DNA from: Pseudofrankia inefficax
GTDB taxonomy: Bacteria; Actinomycetota; Actinomycetes; Frankiales; Frankiaceae
Assembly: GCF_000166135.1 (NCBI RefSeq)
Contig: NC_014666.1
Span: 6,696,001 to 6,760,000 of the forward strand
Reading direction: 5' to 3'
Length of the DNA: 64,000 nt
Below are positions 1 to 8,900 of this stretch, piece by piece. Made by a program: the position numbers and the translations under genes. Positions within the stretch are counted from its first letter, which is position 1. Each line of letters begins with the position of its first letter. The notes beneath the pieces were generated by a model. The model was not told where the DNA came from. It did not search any database and saw nothing but the letters and a program-made list of their open reading frames with translations.

Positions 1-465
1 CGGCTGCTTGTAGAGCTCGCCGTCGTACTCCAGCACCCCGGTCTCCAGGGCGTTCAGGAGGGCGGCGCTGTACTCCTTGAACCGGCGGCGGGACTCGCCC
101 ATCGGGACGCGGAAGCCGACGAACTCCTTCTGGCCGAGGCCACGGCCGAGGCCGAGGATCGCGCGGCCGTCGGAGAGGTGGTCGAGCACCGAGAAGCTCT
201 CGGCCACCCGCGCCGGGTCGTTCCACGGCAGGACGGTGACCATCGTGCCGAGCTTCAGCTTCGTGGTCCTGCTCGCCAGCCAGGCCAGCACCATCGACTG
301 CTGCGAGGTGAGCTGGTAGTCGGAGAAGTGGTGCTCCGAGAGCCAGACCGAATCGAAACCAACCTCTTCGGCCCGTGCTGCGAGGGCCATCTCCGACCGG
401 TAGACGTCCGCGTCGGTGACGTTGGGATCAAGATTGGCGAGTTGGAGGCCGAATCCGATGTGCAT
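1..465 (-). CDS. LLM-class F420/FMN-dependent oxidoreductase, 3' end missing
   Basis: The first 155 residues of a luciferase-like monooxygenase-fold enzyme; the C-terminal part lies beyond the window edge. It starts MHIGFGLQLANLD, continues with the family's WLSEHHF segment near residue 44 and a LGLGRGLGQKEF stretch, typical of actinomycete LLM oxidoreductases. Such proteins use F420H2 or FMNH2 as flavin cofactor to reduce or oxygenate small molecules; the substrate here is unknown. The ATG overlaps a TGAGCGCTCA palindrome, so the upstream TetR-like site could block transcription directly. It would be read after the CoA-transferase and thiolase on the same strand and may belong to that set, though the 50-nt gap and the palindrome suggest its own promoter. 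Confidence 0.85.
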   Translation of the reverse strand, partial: MHIGFGLQLANLDPNVTDADVYRSEMALAARAEEVGFDSVWLSEHHFSDYQLTSQQSMVLAWLASRTTKLKLGTMVTVLPWNDPARVAESFSVLDHLSDGRAILGLGRGLGQKEFVGFRVPMGESRRRFKEYSAALLNALETGVLEYDGELYKQP

Positions 466-476
466 GAGCGCTCACT
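463..476. promoter_or_regulatory. Class B operator-like palindrome
   Basis: CATGAGCGCTCACT contains a perfect 10-bp palindrome (TGAGCGCTCA) that overlaps the start codon of the luciferase-like gene. It matches the WGTGAG-NN-CTCACW pattern seen at five other places in the window. A repressor site is inferred. Confidence 0.45.
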
Positions 477-515
477 TTATACGTTGAGGACGGTGGGAGC
501 CAGCCCCGCTGCGGG

Positions 516-1634
516 CTACCGGACGGCGCCGGCAGCCCGCAGGCTGGTTACTTCTTCGGCCGAGAACCCCCAGTCGGACAGGGCCTCGTCGGTGTGCTGC
601 CCGGGGGCGGGCGGCGGGCCGGCAACCGCCGGCGGGGTCCGGCTGAACCGCGGGGCCGGAGCCGGCTGGACCACTCCGGCGACCTCCGTGAAGGTGCCGC
701 GGTGGCGGATGTGGGGATGGTCCGGAGCCTCGCCCGGGTCGAGAACCGGGGCGAAGCAGACGCTGGTGCCGTCGAACGTGGCGCACCACTCGTCGCGGGT
801 CCTGGTCCGGATCACCGCGGCGAGGCGCTCCTTCGTGGCCGGCCAGGACGACCGGTCGTCGGCGCCGGGATCGACGTCGGTCAGCTCCGCGAGCTGCCGG
901 CGGGCCTTGGGGTCGATCGCCCCGAGCGAGAGGTACCGGCCGTCGGCCGTCTCGTAGGCGTCGTAGAACCAGGCGCCGCCGTCGAGGAGGTTGGTGCCCC
1001 GCTCCCCCCAGTCGCCGGCCGCCCGCAGGCCGTGGATCATCCCGGACAGCAGCGCGGCACCGTCGACCATGGCGGCGTCGACGACCTGCCCCTGGCCGGA
1101 GCGGGCGGACTCGAGCAGGGCGCACACGATGCCGAAGGCGAGCAGCAGCCCGCCCCCACCGAAGTCGCCCACGATGTTGACCGGCGGCACCGGCGGGACG
1201 CCCGGCCGCCCGACCATGGCCAGGGTGCCGGCGAGAGCGACGTAGTTGATGTCGCGCCCCGGCGCCTGCGCGTACGGGCCGTCCTGGCCCCACCCGGTCA
1301 TCCGCCCGTAGACGAGTCCCGGCCGGCGGGCCAGGCAGTCGTCGGGCCCGAGCCCGAGCCGCTCGGTGACACCCGGGCGGAACCCCTCGATGAGCACCTC
1401 GGCGTGCTCGACCAGCCTGAGCACGGCCTCCCGCCCGTCGGCGTGCTTGAGGTCGATGCCCACCGACCGACGGCCGCGGGCGTTCACGTCCCAGGAGGGC
1501 GCCTCGGCACCGACGCTGTCGGCCCGGTCGACGCGGAGCACCTCGGCGCCCATGTCGGACAGCATCATGGCGGCGAACGGCCCGGGGCCGATGCCAGCCA
1601 GCTCGACGACGCGGTAGCCGCGCAGCACGCTCAT
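516..1634 (-). CDS. Class III CoA-transferase / alpha-methylacyl-CoA racemase-like protein
   Basis: A 372-aa CaiB/BaiF-family protein. The N-terminal VVELAGIGPGPFAAMMLSDM segment and the following GAEVLRVDR, the GDFGGGG motif and the YDAYETADGR segment are those of alpha-methylacyl-CoA racemase (AMACR), which inverts the C2 centre of 2-methylacyl-CoA before beta-oxidation. The motif that carries the racemase's catalytic His (GHDINY in the family) reads GRDINY here: Arg127 replaces His. The paralogue at 16688 keeps the His. The Asp of GDFGGG and the Glu of YETADG remain. The protein may therefore be a CoA-transferase or altered racemase. The start at MSVLRGYR was preferred over an ATG 39 nt upstream because the fold begins there and a class A palindrome covers the longer 5' end. 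Confidence 0.85.
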   Translation of the reverse strand: MSVLRGYRVVELAGIGPGPFAAMMLSDMGAEVLRVDRADSVGAEAPSWDVNARGRRSVGIDLKHADGREAVLRLVEHAEVLIEGFRPGVTERLGLGPDDCLARRPGLVYGRMTGWGQDGPYAQAPGRDINYVALAGTLAMVGRPGVPPVPPVNIVGDFGGGGLLLAFGIVCALLESARSGQGQVVDAAMVDGAALLSGMIHGLRAAGDWGERGTNLLDGGAWFYDAYETADGRYLSLGAIDPKARRQLAELTDVDPGADDRSSWPATKERLAAVIRTRTRDEWCATFDGTSVCFAPVLDPGEAPDHPHIRHRGTFTEVAGVVQPAPAPRFSRTPPAVAGPPPAPGQHTDEALSDWGFSAEEVTSLRAAGAVR

Positions 1635-1651
1635 ACCGCCGCCGCCTCTGA

Positions 1652-1665
1652 TAAGCGTGCGTTCA
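1652..1665. promoter_or_regulatory. Class A operator-like palindrome
   Basis: TAAGCGTGCGTTCA fits TRARCG-NN-CGYTYA in both arms and lies 17 nt upstream of the CoA-transferase start. A TetR-type repressor site is inferred. Confidence 0.5.
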
Positions 1666-1736
1666 CTCTGCAAGCCCTTCGATGCTCCGCCTCACGGGTC
1701 CCGACCTGGTCCTCGCCGGTGGGCCGACGCCCGGCC

Positions 1737-2927
1737 TCAGCTGCCCGCGGGCGCGGGGACGTCGAGGACGACGGCGGTGGCCATGCCGCCACCGGCGCAC
1801 ATCGCGGCGATCCCGATGCCGCCGCCGCGCCGGCGCAGCTCGTGGGTCATCGTGATGATCATCCGGGAGCCGCTCATGGCGACCGGGTGGCCGAGGCTGC
1901 ACCCGCTGCCGGAGACGTTCACGATCGTGTCGTCGAGGCCGAGGATGCGGGTCGTGCCCACGGCGACCGAGGCGAACGCCTCGTTGATCTCCCACAGCGC
2001 GACGTCGCCGATCGTCAGGCCGGCCCGGTCCAGCACCTTCGGGATCGCGAGCGTCGGGGCCAGGCCGGTCTCCTCCGGCAGGACGCCCACCGAGGCCCAG
2101 GCCCGGATGACGCCCAGCGGCTCAAGCCCCTGCCGCTCGGCGAACTGGCTGTCCGCGAGCACCATCGCCGCGGCGCCGTCGTTGACGCCGGACGCGTTGC
2201 CGGCCGTGATGCTGAAGCCGTCGATCTCCGGGTGGATGGGCTTCAGCGCGGCCAGCCGCTCCAGCGTGGTCGTCCGCCGCGGGTGCTCGTCGACGGCGAA
2301 CGTCAGCGTGGTGCCGTCGCGCCGCGCCACCTCCAGCGGGAAGATCTCCTCGGCGAAGCTGCCCGCGTCGATCGCCGCGACCGCCCGCTGGTGCGACCGC
2401 AGCGCCCAGGCGTCCATCTCCTCGCGGGTGAGGCCCGCCTGCACCGCCGCGTTCCAGCCGACGGTGATCGACATGTCCCGGCACGGCGCCTGGGGCGTCT
2501 CGGGGTGGCTGTAGGCGAGCCAGTCCTCGTCCCAGTCGTCGGTACCGGGAAACCGCCAGCGGACACGCGGCTTCGTGGAGGCCGACTGCACACCCCCGGC
2601 GATGACGACGCGGTCCATCCCGGAGCGGATCGACGCGGCAGCACTCTGCACGGCGGCGAGGCCGGAGGCGCAGTGCCGGTTGTGGGCGACGCCCGGTACC
2701 TGCGGGATGCCGGCGTTCACCGCCGCGTACCGGGCGATGTCGCCACCGCCGTACAGCGACTCGCCGAGCACCACGTCGTCTACGAGCGACGGGTCGACCC
2801 CGGACCGGTCGAGCGCCTCGGCCACCGCCCGGGTGCCGAGCTCGAACGCGCTCACCTCCGTGAGTGAGCCCTTGTACGCCGTCCCGATCGCCGTCCGCGC
2901 CGTCGCCACAATCACCGCCTCAGACAC
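1737..2927 (-). CDS. Thiolase family protein (acetyl-CoA acyltransferase)
   Basis: A 396-aa condensing enzyme of the degradative thiolase family, which cleaves 3-ketoacyl-CoA with CoA in the last step of beta-oxidation. Visible active-site parts are Cys86 in NRHCASGLAAVQ (acyl acceptor), EINEAFAS, His347 in SLGHPVAMSG and Cys377 in AAMCAGGGMA. The block before the His reads GSGCSLGHP rather than GGAIALGHP, which is common in actinomycete side-chain thiolases. The GTG start at VSEAVIVATARTAIG was chosen because homologues begin there; the frame stays open upstream but is low-complexity. The CoA-transferase follows on the same strand, with a 102-nt gap that holds a class A palindrome. Confidence 0.9.
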   Translation of the reverse strand: MSEAVIVATARTAIGTAYKGSLTEVSAFELGTRAVAEALDRSGVDPSLVDDVVLGESLYGGGDIARYAAVNAGIPQVPGVAHNRHCASGLAAVQSAAASIRSGMDRVVIAGGVQSASTKPRVRWRFPGTDDWDEDWLAYSHPETPQAPCRDMSITVGWNAAVQAGLTREEMDAWALRSHQRAVAAIDAGSFAEEIFPLEVARRDGTTLTFAVDEHPRRTTTLERLAALKPIHPEIDGFSITAGNASGVNDGAAAMVLADSQFAERQGLEPLGVIRAWASVGVLPEETGLAPTLAIPKVLDRAGLTIGDVALWEINEAFASVAVGTTRILGLDDTIVNVSGSGCSLGHPVAMSGSRMIITMTHELRRRGGGIGIAAMCAGGGMATAVVLDVPAPAGS

Positions 2928-3238
2928 CGCGGCTGCCCTCCTGGGTCTCGTGGCTCGGTCGCGTGACTGCCTACCGGCCGTTGGGTCGCTTCCCATCGAT
3001 CTGGGTCGCGTCGAGCTGCGTTGCGGCCAACCGTGTTGCGCCAACCGTGTAGGCGGCGAACCGAGTTGCGAAGTATCTGCTCACTCACGATAGGGACGGA
3101 GCGACCGGCGGCGCAACCGGGTCGTGGCCGCGACCGCTGTGGCCCCCCTGACACACTGCGACCGCGAGCTTGACGGGACGCCACCCTCCGCCATACTAAA
3201 TGAGTACTCGCTCATTAGCAGATCGAAGGTGACGGGCC
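2928..3238. other. Divergent intergenic region, thiolase / amidohydrolase
   Basis: About 310 nt between divergent starts. It holds a near-perfect tandem repeat (GTTGCGGCCAACCGT then GTTGCGCCAACCGT, 3020-3048), a CTCACTCAC segment at 3080-3088 and the class A palindrome at 3201-3214. No RNA gene or credible small gene was seen. Confidence 0.6.
3201..3214. promoter_or_regulatory. Class A operator-like palindrome
   Basis: TGAGTACTCGCTCA, extended by AA and TT to an 18-bp imperfect palindrome AATGAG...CTCATT, lies 24 nt before the amidohydrolase start. It is nearly identical to the site at 50544-50557. Confidence 0.55.
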
Positions 3239-4435
3239 GTGGACTACGCTCTGATCGACGCGGACGGGCACTACTACGAGCCGGACGACTGCTTCTCCCG
3301 GCACATCGAGGCCCGGTACAAGGACGCGACCATCCGGGTCGACCGGGCCGAGGACGGCCTGGGCCGGGTCTTCGTCGGCGACCGGCGCACCTTCATGAGC
3401 GTCATGCCGGGCGACTACGCCTCGGCCCCCGGCGCGTTGCAGGGACTGTTCGCCGGCGGGGTCGCGGACGGGTTCGCCCATCGCGAGGTGCTCAACGCCA
3501 GGGACTACCCGGCGTTCACCACGCGGGCCGAGCGGCTCACCCTGATGGACTCCCAGTCCGTCGAGGCCACGATCCTGCTGCCGACGCTCGGCATCTCCGT
3601 CGAGCGGGACCTGGAGCACGACGTCGAGCTCAGCTACGCGAGCCTGCGGGCCTTCAACCGTTGGCTGGAGGAGGACTGGGGCTACGCCGCGCAGGAGCGG
3701 ATCTTCGCGGTGCCACTGCTGTCACTGCTCGACATCGACCACGCGGTCGCCGAGCTGCGCCGGGTGATCGACGCCGGCGCGCGGCTGGTCCATCTGCGGC
3801 CCGGGCCCGTCGGCCACCGGTCCCCCGCCGACCCGGTCAACGACCCGTTCTGGGCGCTGTGCGCCGAGGCCGGGGTGCCGGTCGTGTTCCACACCTCGAA
3901 CTGCGGCTACGCCGACCTCTACGGGACGCACTGGTCGGAGGACCCGCGCAACCCGTCCCACCTGCAGTCGCCGTTGCAGTGGGCGCTGTGCAACACCGAG
4001 CGGCCGATCGTCGACACCATGATCGCGCTGACCCTGCACAACCTGTTCGGCCGCCACCCGGACCTGCGGATCCTCTCGATCGAGAACGGCAGCAGCTGGC
4101 TGCGCCCACTGCTCAAGACCGTCGACAAGGCCGCCTCCCTCGGCCGGCGCGGACCGATGATCGGTGGGAGGCTCCCGGCGAAGCCCAGCGAGGCGCTCAC
4201 CGATCACCTGTGGGTCGTCCCGTTCCCGGAGGACGACGTCGACGACCTGCTCGACGTCCTCGGGCCGGACCACGTCCTGTTCGGCTCCGACTTCCCGCAC
4301 CCCGAAGGCCTGCGGGAGCCGCTCGACTACGCGACGAGCCTGGGCCGCCAGGACCCCACCACCACCCGCAAGGTTCTGCGCGGCAACACCGCCCGGCTGC
4401 TCGGCATCCCGGACCGGGCGCCAGCGGCGGTCTGA
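3239..4435 (+). CDS. Amidohydrolase-2 (ACMSD/LigW-type) family protein
   Basis: A 398-aa TIM-barrel metal enzyme of the amidohydrolase-2 family, whose members include aminocarboxymuconate-semialdehyde and resorcylate decarboxylases and ring-opening hydrolases. Metal-site elements are D9-x-H11 in IDADGHYYEPDD, the strand His in VVFHTSNCGY and the terminal Asp in LFGSDFPHPEG. The substrate cannot be read from sequence. It starts with GTG just after the class A palindrome and is monocistronic, ending in a strong hairpin. Three paralogues lie at 21810, 34754 and 61869. Confidence 0.87.
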   Translation: MDYALIDADGHYYEPDDCFSRHIEARYKDATIRVDRAEDGLGRVFVGDRRTFMSVMPGDYASAPGALQGLFAGGVADGFAHREVLNARDYPAFTTRAERLTLMDSQSVEATILLPTLGISVERDLEHDVELSYASLRAFNRWLEEDWGYAAQERIFAVPLLSLLDIDHAVAELRRVIDAGARLVHLRPGPVGHRSPADPVNDPFWALCAEAGVPVVFHTSNCGYADLYGTHWSEDPRNPSHLQSPLQWALCNTERPIVDTMIALTLHNLFGRHPDLRILSIENGSSWLRPLLKTVDKAASLGRRGPMIGGRLPAKPSEALTDHLWVVPFPEDDVDDLLDVLGPDHVLFGSDFPHPEGLREPLDYATSLGRQDPTTTRKVLRGNTARLLGIPDRAPAAV

Positions 4436-4447
4436 GCTTCGACATCA

Positions 4448-4481
4448 CGAAGGCGGCGGCCCACCCGGGCCGCCGCCTTCG
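4448..4481. terminator. Bidirectional terminator hairpin
   Basis: A perfect 15-bp stem, CGAAGGCGGCGGCCC, with a 4-nt loop (ACCC) and its complement, between the convergent amidohydrolase and LivF genes. It lacks a clear U tract, as is usual in actinomycetes. Confidence 0.8.
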
Positions 4482-4498
4482 TCGTCTGCCTGGCCCAG

Positions 4499-5215
4499 TC
4501 AGGCGGCCTCGTCGACCCCGCCCAGGTAGAGGCGCTCGATCTCGGACTCCCGGGCGGCCAGCTCGGCGGCGGGGATCTCGGCCCGCACGAGACCCTCGTT
4601 CATGATCAGGGCGCGGTCGACGAAGCTCGCCGCGAAGTGGATGTGCTGCTCGACGAGCACGACCCCGGCGGACAGTGCCGTGGCCACGGCGCGCAGCCGC
4701 TCCAGGATGCGCTCGCTGACGGCCGGGGCCAGTCCGAACGACAGCTCGTCGATGAGCAGCACCGTCGGGTGACGCCCCACGGTCCTGGCGAGCGCCAGCA
4801 TCTGCTGCTCGCCGCCGGAGAGCACCCCGGCCTTCAGCGGCAGCTTGGTGCGCAGCTCGGGGAACAGCTCGACCGCCTCGTCGACGGGGGCGCCAGCCAG
4901 TTGGAGGTTCTGGCGGACGGTCAGCGACGGGAAGGTGCTGCGTCCCTCCAGCACGATGCCGACCTGGCCGCGGCTGCGCCGGTAGGCGGGGCCGACCAGC
5001 GGCGTCCCGTCGACGCGCACCTCGCCGCCGTACCTGCCCAGGAAGCCGGCGATCGCCATCAGCGTGGTGGTCTTGCCCGCGCCGTTGCGGCCGAGCAGAC
5101 CGACGATCTCGCCCCGTCCTACCGAGAACGACACGTCGTGGATCACCGCGAGCGAGCCGTACCCGGCCGTCAGCCCGCGGACCTCTAACGCCGCCCCTGC
5201 CGCGTCCTCGGCCAT
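4499..5215 (-). CDS. livF: Branched-chain amino acid-type ABC transporter ATPase, LivF-like
   Basis: A 238-aa ATP-binding subunit of the LivF type, which pairs with LivG to drive import of branched amino acids or other small carboxylates and amides. Walker A is GRNGAGKTT (42-50), the signature LSGGEQQ (132-138) and Walker B VLLIDE (152-157), followed by the LivF-like LSFGLAP. It is the last gene of the minus-strand operon that begins with the alcohol dehydrogenase at 12081. The partner permeases and LivG are not adjacent; a LivH-M-G fusion lies at 47465 and a LivK at 33287. Confidence 0.9.
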   Translation of the reverse strand: MAEDAAGAALEVRGLTAGYGSLAVIHDVSFSVGRGEIVGLLGRNGAGKTTTLMAIAGFLGRYGGEVRVDGTPLVGPAYRRSRGQVGIVLEGRSTFPSLTVRQNLQLAGAPVDEAVELFPELRTKLPLKAGVLSGGEQQMLALARTVGRHPTVLLIDELSFGLAPAVSERILERLRAVATALSAGVVLVEQHIHFAASFVDRALIMNEGLVRAEIPAAELAARESEIERLYLGGVDEAA

Positions 5216-5264
5216 CTGCGCTCCCTGCTCTCGTCGTGCTGTCGTGACGGTCTGCTAGTCGTGT

Positions 5265-5978
5265 TCAGCCCGCGTCGACGGTCGCGGCGGACGCCACGAC
5301 CACCTCGCGGACCGCCAGGTACTCCGACCGGCCGAACAGGCCGCCCGTGGGCGGGTTCTGCTGGAACCAGCCGACCCGGCCGCGCAGGCCGGCGAGATCG
5401 GCGAAGTAGACCTCGTTGACGGCGTCGTAGACCGGCTCGTCGCCCGTCGGGTGCGGATGGTTCTGGACGTAGGCCTGGCCACGGGCGGCCTCGGGGATCA
5501 CCGCGGCCGCGCCGGACGTCTGGACCACGCCGCCGTGCTCGGCCCACAGACGGGAGAACTCGGCCCGGGTGAGGCCATCGGCCCGCCGGGACAGGGCGAT
5601 GTGCTTGAAGGCGCCACCACCCGACGCGGCGTGGGCCGCGAGCCAGTCGGCCCCGCGCGCCACCCGTTCCCGCGCGACGACGCTGCTCGTGACGAGGCCG
5701 GCCGCCGGGGCGTCGGTGGCCGCCTGCCAGGCCTCGAAGCGGGCGAGGCACTCGGCGTCGGGAAACCACAGAAAGCTGACGACGTCGTGGCTGGTGCCCG
5801 AGCCGGGGCGCTCGGCCGGACCGGACAGGCCGGCCAGCACGGTGGCCAGCGTGACCCGGGCCGGCCGCGCGTCCGGCGGCGCCTCGGCCGCGCGCCGCGC
5901 CTCCCGCCGCCAGGCGGCCTCGAACGCGTCCGCCGACCACGCCGGGCCGGCCGCCCCGAACCGGATCAGCTTGATCAT
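5265..5978 (-). CDS. EthD-domain protein (dimeric alpha-beta barrel)
   Basis: A 237-aa protein with two ferredoxin-like halves: MIKLIRFGAAG at the N-terminus and, from about residue 130, the EthD-like unit GAFKHIALSRRADGLTRAEF followed by SRLWAEHGG. EthD proteins are small accessory factors or enzymes in oxidative degradation clusters; the reaction here is unknown. The ATG overlaps the stop of the ferredoxin oxidoreductase (ATGA), so the two are translationally coupled. This start is preferred over one 48 nt upstream because it matches the domain boundary. Confidence 0.75.
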   Translation of the reverse strand: MIKLIRFGAAGPAWSADAFEAAWRREARRAAEAPPDARPARVTLATVLAGLSGPAERPGSGTSHDVVSFLWFPDAECLARFEAWQAATDAPAAGLVTSSVVARERVARGADWLAAHAASGGGAFKHIALSRRADGLTRAEFSRLWAEHGGVVQTSGAAAVIPEAARGQAYVQNHPHPTGDEPVYDAVNEVYFADLAGLRGRVGWFQQNPPTGGLFGRSEYLAVREVVVASAATVDAG

Positions 5979-8900
5979 GCGCCGGTCGATCCCGCTGGCA
6001 GCAGGCCCGCGACGTCGGCGCGCCACCGCTCGACGGCCGCTTCCTTGATCGGCCCGTAGCCCTTGATCGCCATCGCCGACTCGGCGGCCCGCACCTGGTC
6101 GGCGTAGGGCAGCTCGCCCGCCAGGACGGTGCGCAGCAGCCGCTCGTACTCGACGACGACCGCCCGCTCGGTGCGCCGGTCCGGGTCGAGGCCGAACAGG
6201 TCGAACGGGGTCCCGCGCAGCCGGCGAGCCGCCCGCAGGCCCCGGAACGCGACCGCGTAGGGCCGGCCGGCCGGCAGCTTGTGCTTGAGCCCGAAGCGCC
6301 GCAGCGTCGGCGGATGCAGGTGGTAGGTGACGCGGTACGGGCCGTCGATGCCGAGCTCGGCCGCCGTCTCGGCGTGGTCCGCCAGCAGGTGCAACCGGGC
6401 GACCTCGTACTCGTCCTTGTAGGTCAGCACCTTGAACCAGCTCTCGGCGACGGCCCTGGTCAGGGCCCAGCCGTGGCCGGCGTCGTCACGTCCGGCGGCC
6501 TCGGCCACCAGCGCGAGGAACCGGCCGGCCCGGCGGGCGTCCTGGTAGTCGACCGTCTGCGCGGCGCGCCGGCCGAGCAGCTCGCTCAGGTCGGCCGGCA
6601 GGTCCGCGGGCAGTGCGGCCCCGTCAAGAAGCCCGGCGGCGGCCGCGAGCGCGTCCGGCGACGGGTCGAAGATGCTCGGCTTCGTCACCGTGGGAGTGTC
6701 CCCGCCGACGGCCGCGAGCGCGGCCTCGACGGCCGCCGGGTCGTGGACGGCCCAGCGGCCCCAGACGAAGGCGGCCCGGTTGTCGGTCGCGGCCCGACCG
6801 GTGCGGCTCATCGCCTTCTCCAGGTCGGCCGGCCCGAGCGGCAGGCCACCAAGCTGGAACGCGGCCCCGAGCAGCACGATGTTGGCCAGCAGCTGGTTGG
6901 CGAAGACCTGCTCGGCGATCCGCTTCGCGTCCAGGAACGCCGCCTGTCCACCCCCGACCCGCTCGGAGATCGCGGCGCGCATCGCCGCGTCGTCGGGCGA
7001 GGCGATGTCACGTTGGAGCATCGCGGCCGTCGGAACCACGGTCACGTCGACGACCGCCACGGTCTCCCCCGGCCGCACGGTCGCCAGGTGCTTGGCCGAC
7101 GCGGCCTGCAGGATGTCGCCCGACAGGTAGAGGTCGGCCCCGCCGGCGCCGACCGTCGGCGAGCCGAGCGCGCCGTCCTGGCCGGCCACGGACAGCTGCA
7201 GGTGCGAGACGACCGCGCCGGCCTTCTGCGAGAGCCCGGTCTGGTCGACACCCGCGACGGTCAGGCCGGCCGACTTCGCGGCGGTCGCGAGGATCCGGGC
7301 GGCGGTGATGACGCCGGTACCGCCGACGCCGGTGAAGTAGATGCCGAACCGGCCGTCCACGACGGGCCGCACCGGTTCCGGCAGCCCGCCCGACGGCAGC
7401 GCCGGGCGCGGGTGCGCCTTGGGCTTCGCCGCCTGCGTGCGCGGCGAGCGGCGCAACTTGCCGGGCTTGCGCGGGGTGATCGTCACGAACGACGGGCAGT
7501 CGCCCTCGAGGCAGGTGTAGTCGCGGTTGCAGGACAGGTCGTCCACCCGGCGCTTCTCGCCGAGCTCGGTCTGATGCGGCAGCACGGACAGGCAGTTGCT
7601 CTTCACCGAGCAGTCGCCGCAGCCCTCGCACACCGCCTCGTTGATGACCACGCGGCGCGGCGGCTCGGGCAGCAGGCCACGCTTGCGCAGCCGGCGTGAC
7701 TCGGCGGCGCAGCGCTGGTCGTAGATGACCACCGTCACGCCGGGCACCCCGCGCAGCTCCTCCTGCACCTCGTCCAGCCGGTCGCGGCCGAGCACCTTCA
7801 CGCCGGGGGCGAACCGGGCCCGGCGGCCGTAGTGCTTCGGCTCCTCGGCGCAGACGACGACCCGCTCGACGCCCTCGGCCTCCAACATCCGGGTCATCGC
7901 CGGGACGTCCATCAGGCCGACGACGTCCTGGCCGCCGGTCATCGCGACCGCCGCGTTGTAGAGGATCTTGAAGGTGACGTTGGCCCTGGCGGCGACGCTG
8001 GCGCGGATCGCCAGGATGCCGGAGTGGGAGAGCGTCCCGTCACCGAGGTTCTGGATCAGGTGTGGCTCGTCCACGAACGGCGCGAGGCCGATCCACGGCA
8101 CGCCCTCGGCGCCCATCGGCGTCGGTGGGAGGCTCTTCATGCCCTGGTGCCGGGCCTCGAAGTACATGATCCCGTGACAGCCGACGCCACCGCCGACCAG
8201 CGCACCGTCGGGGAACACCGTCGAGCGGTTGTGCGGGCAGCCGCTGCAGAAGCCCGGCGGCCGGGCCGGCAGGTCGAGCACCGGCAGCGCCAGACCGGGC
8301 GACGCGAGCAGCGGCAGCGACCGCCGCCGGGGTGACCCGCCCACCGAGGCGCCGTTGGCGGAAGCGCCCACGGCCGCGCCGACCGTGGCCAGCTCGGGCA
8401 GGACCCGGCGCAGGACGGCCGCGACCTTCGTCGCGTCCAGCTCGCCGGCGGCCCCGACGAGGGCGCGCCCGGCGCTGTCCCGCTTGCCGGCGAGCCGAGT
8501 GGCGTCGCCGGCCTCGTGCAGCACTGCGCGCAGCTGCGTCTCGACGAACGGCCGCTTCTCCTCGATGACGACCAGCTCGTCGACGGAGCGGGCGAACTCC
8601 AACGCCGTCTCGGCGACCAGCGGATAGGTCATCCCGAGGCGCAGGATCCGGACGCCGAGCGTCTCCAGCTCGGCGGCGCCGAGCCCGAGGTCGCCCAGCG
8701 CCTGCATCACGTCGAAGTAGGTCTTGCCTGCGCAGACGATGCCGAGGCGTGCGCCGGGCGCGGCCCCGCTGACCCGGTCGAGGCCGTTGTGCCGGGCGTA
8801 GGCCGCCGCGGCGCGCAGCCGCAGGTCGAGGACCTGCTCCTCCTGCGCGGGCGCGGTGTGCGGCCCGACCGCGGTCCCGGGCAGGTGCCGCCACGGCCGC

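Noticed and set aside
594-2867. A 757-codon open frame on the plus strand opposite the CoA-transferase and thiolase.
   Set aside because: It is the high-GC antisense shadow of two genes with clear family motifs; its product is Arg/Gly/Pro/His-rich without a domain.
3070-3090. CTCACTCAC segment near the thiolase start as a further class B site.
   Set aside because: Only one arm is present; symmetry is too weak to list as an operator.
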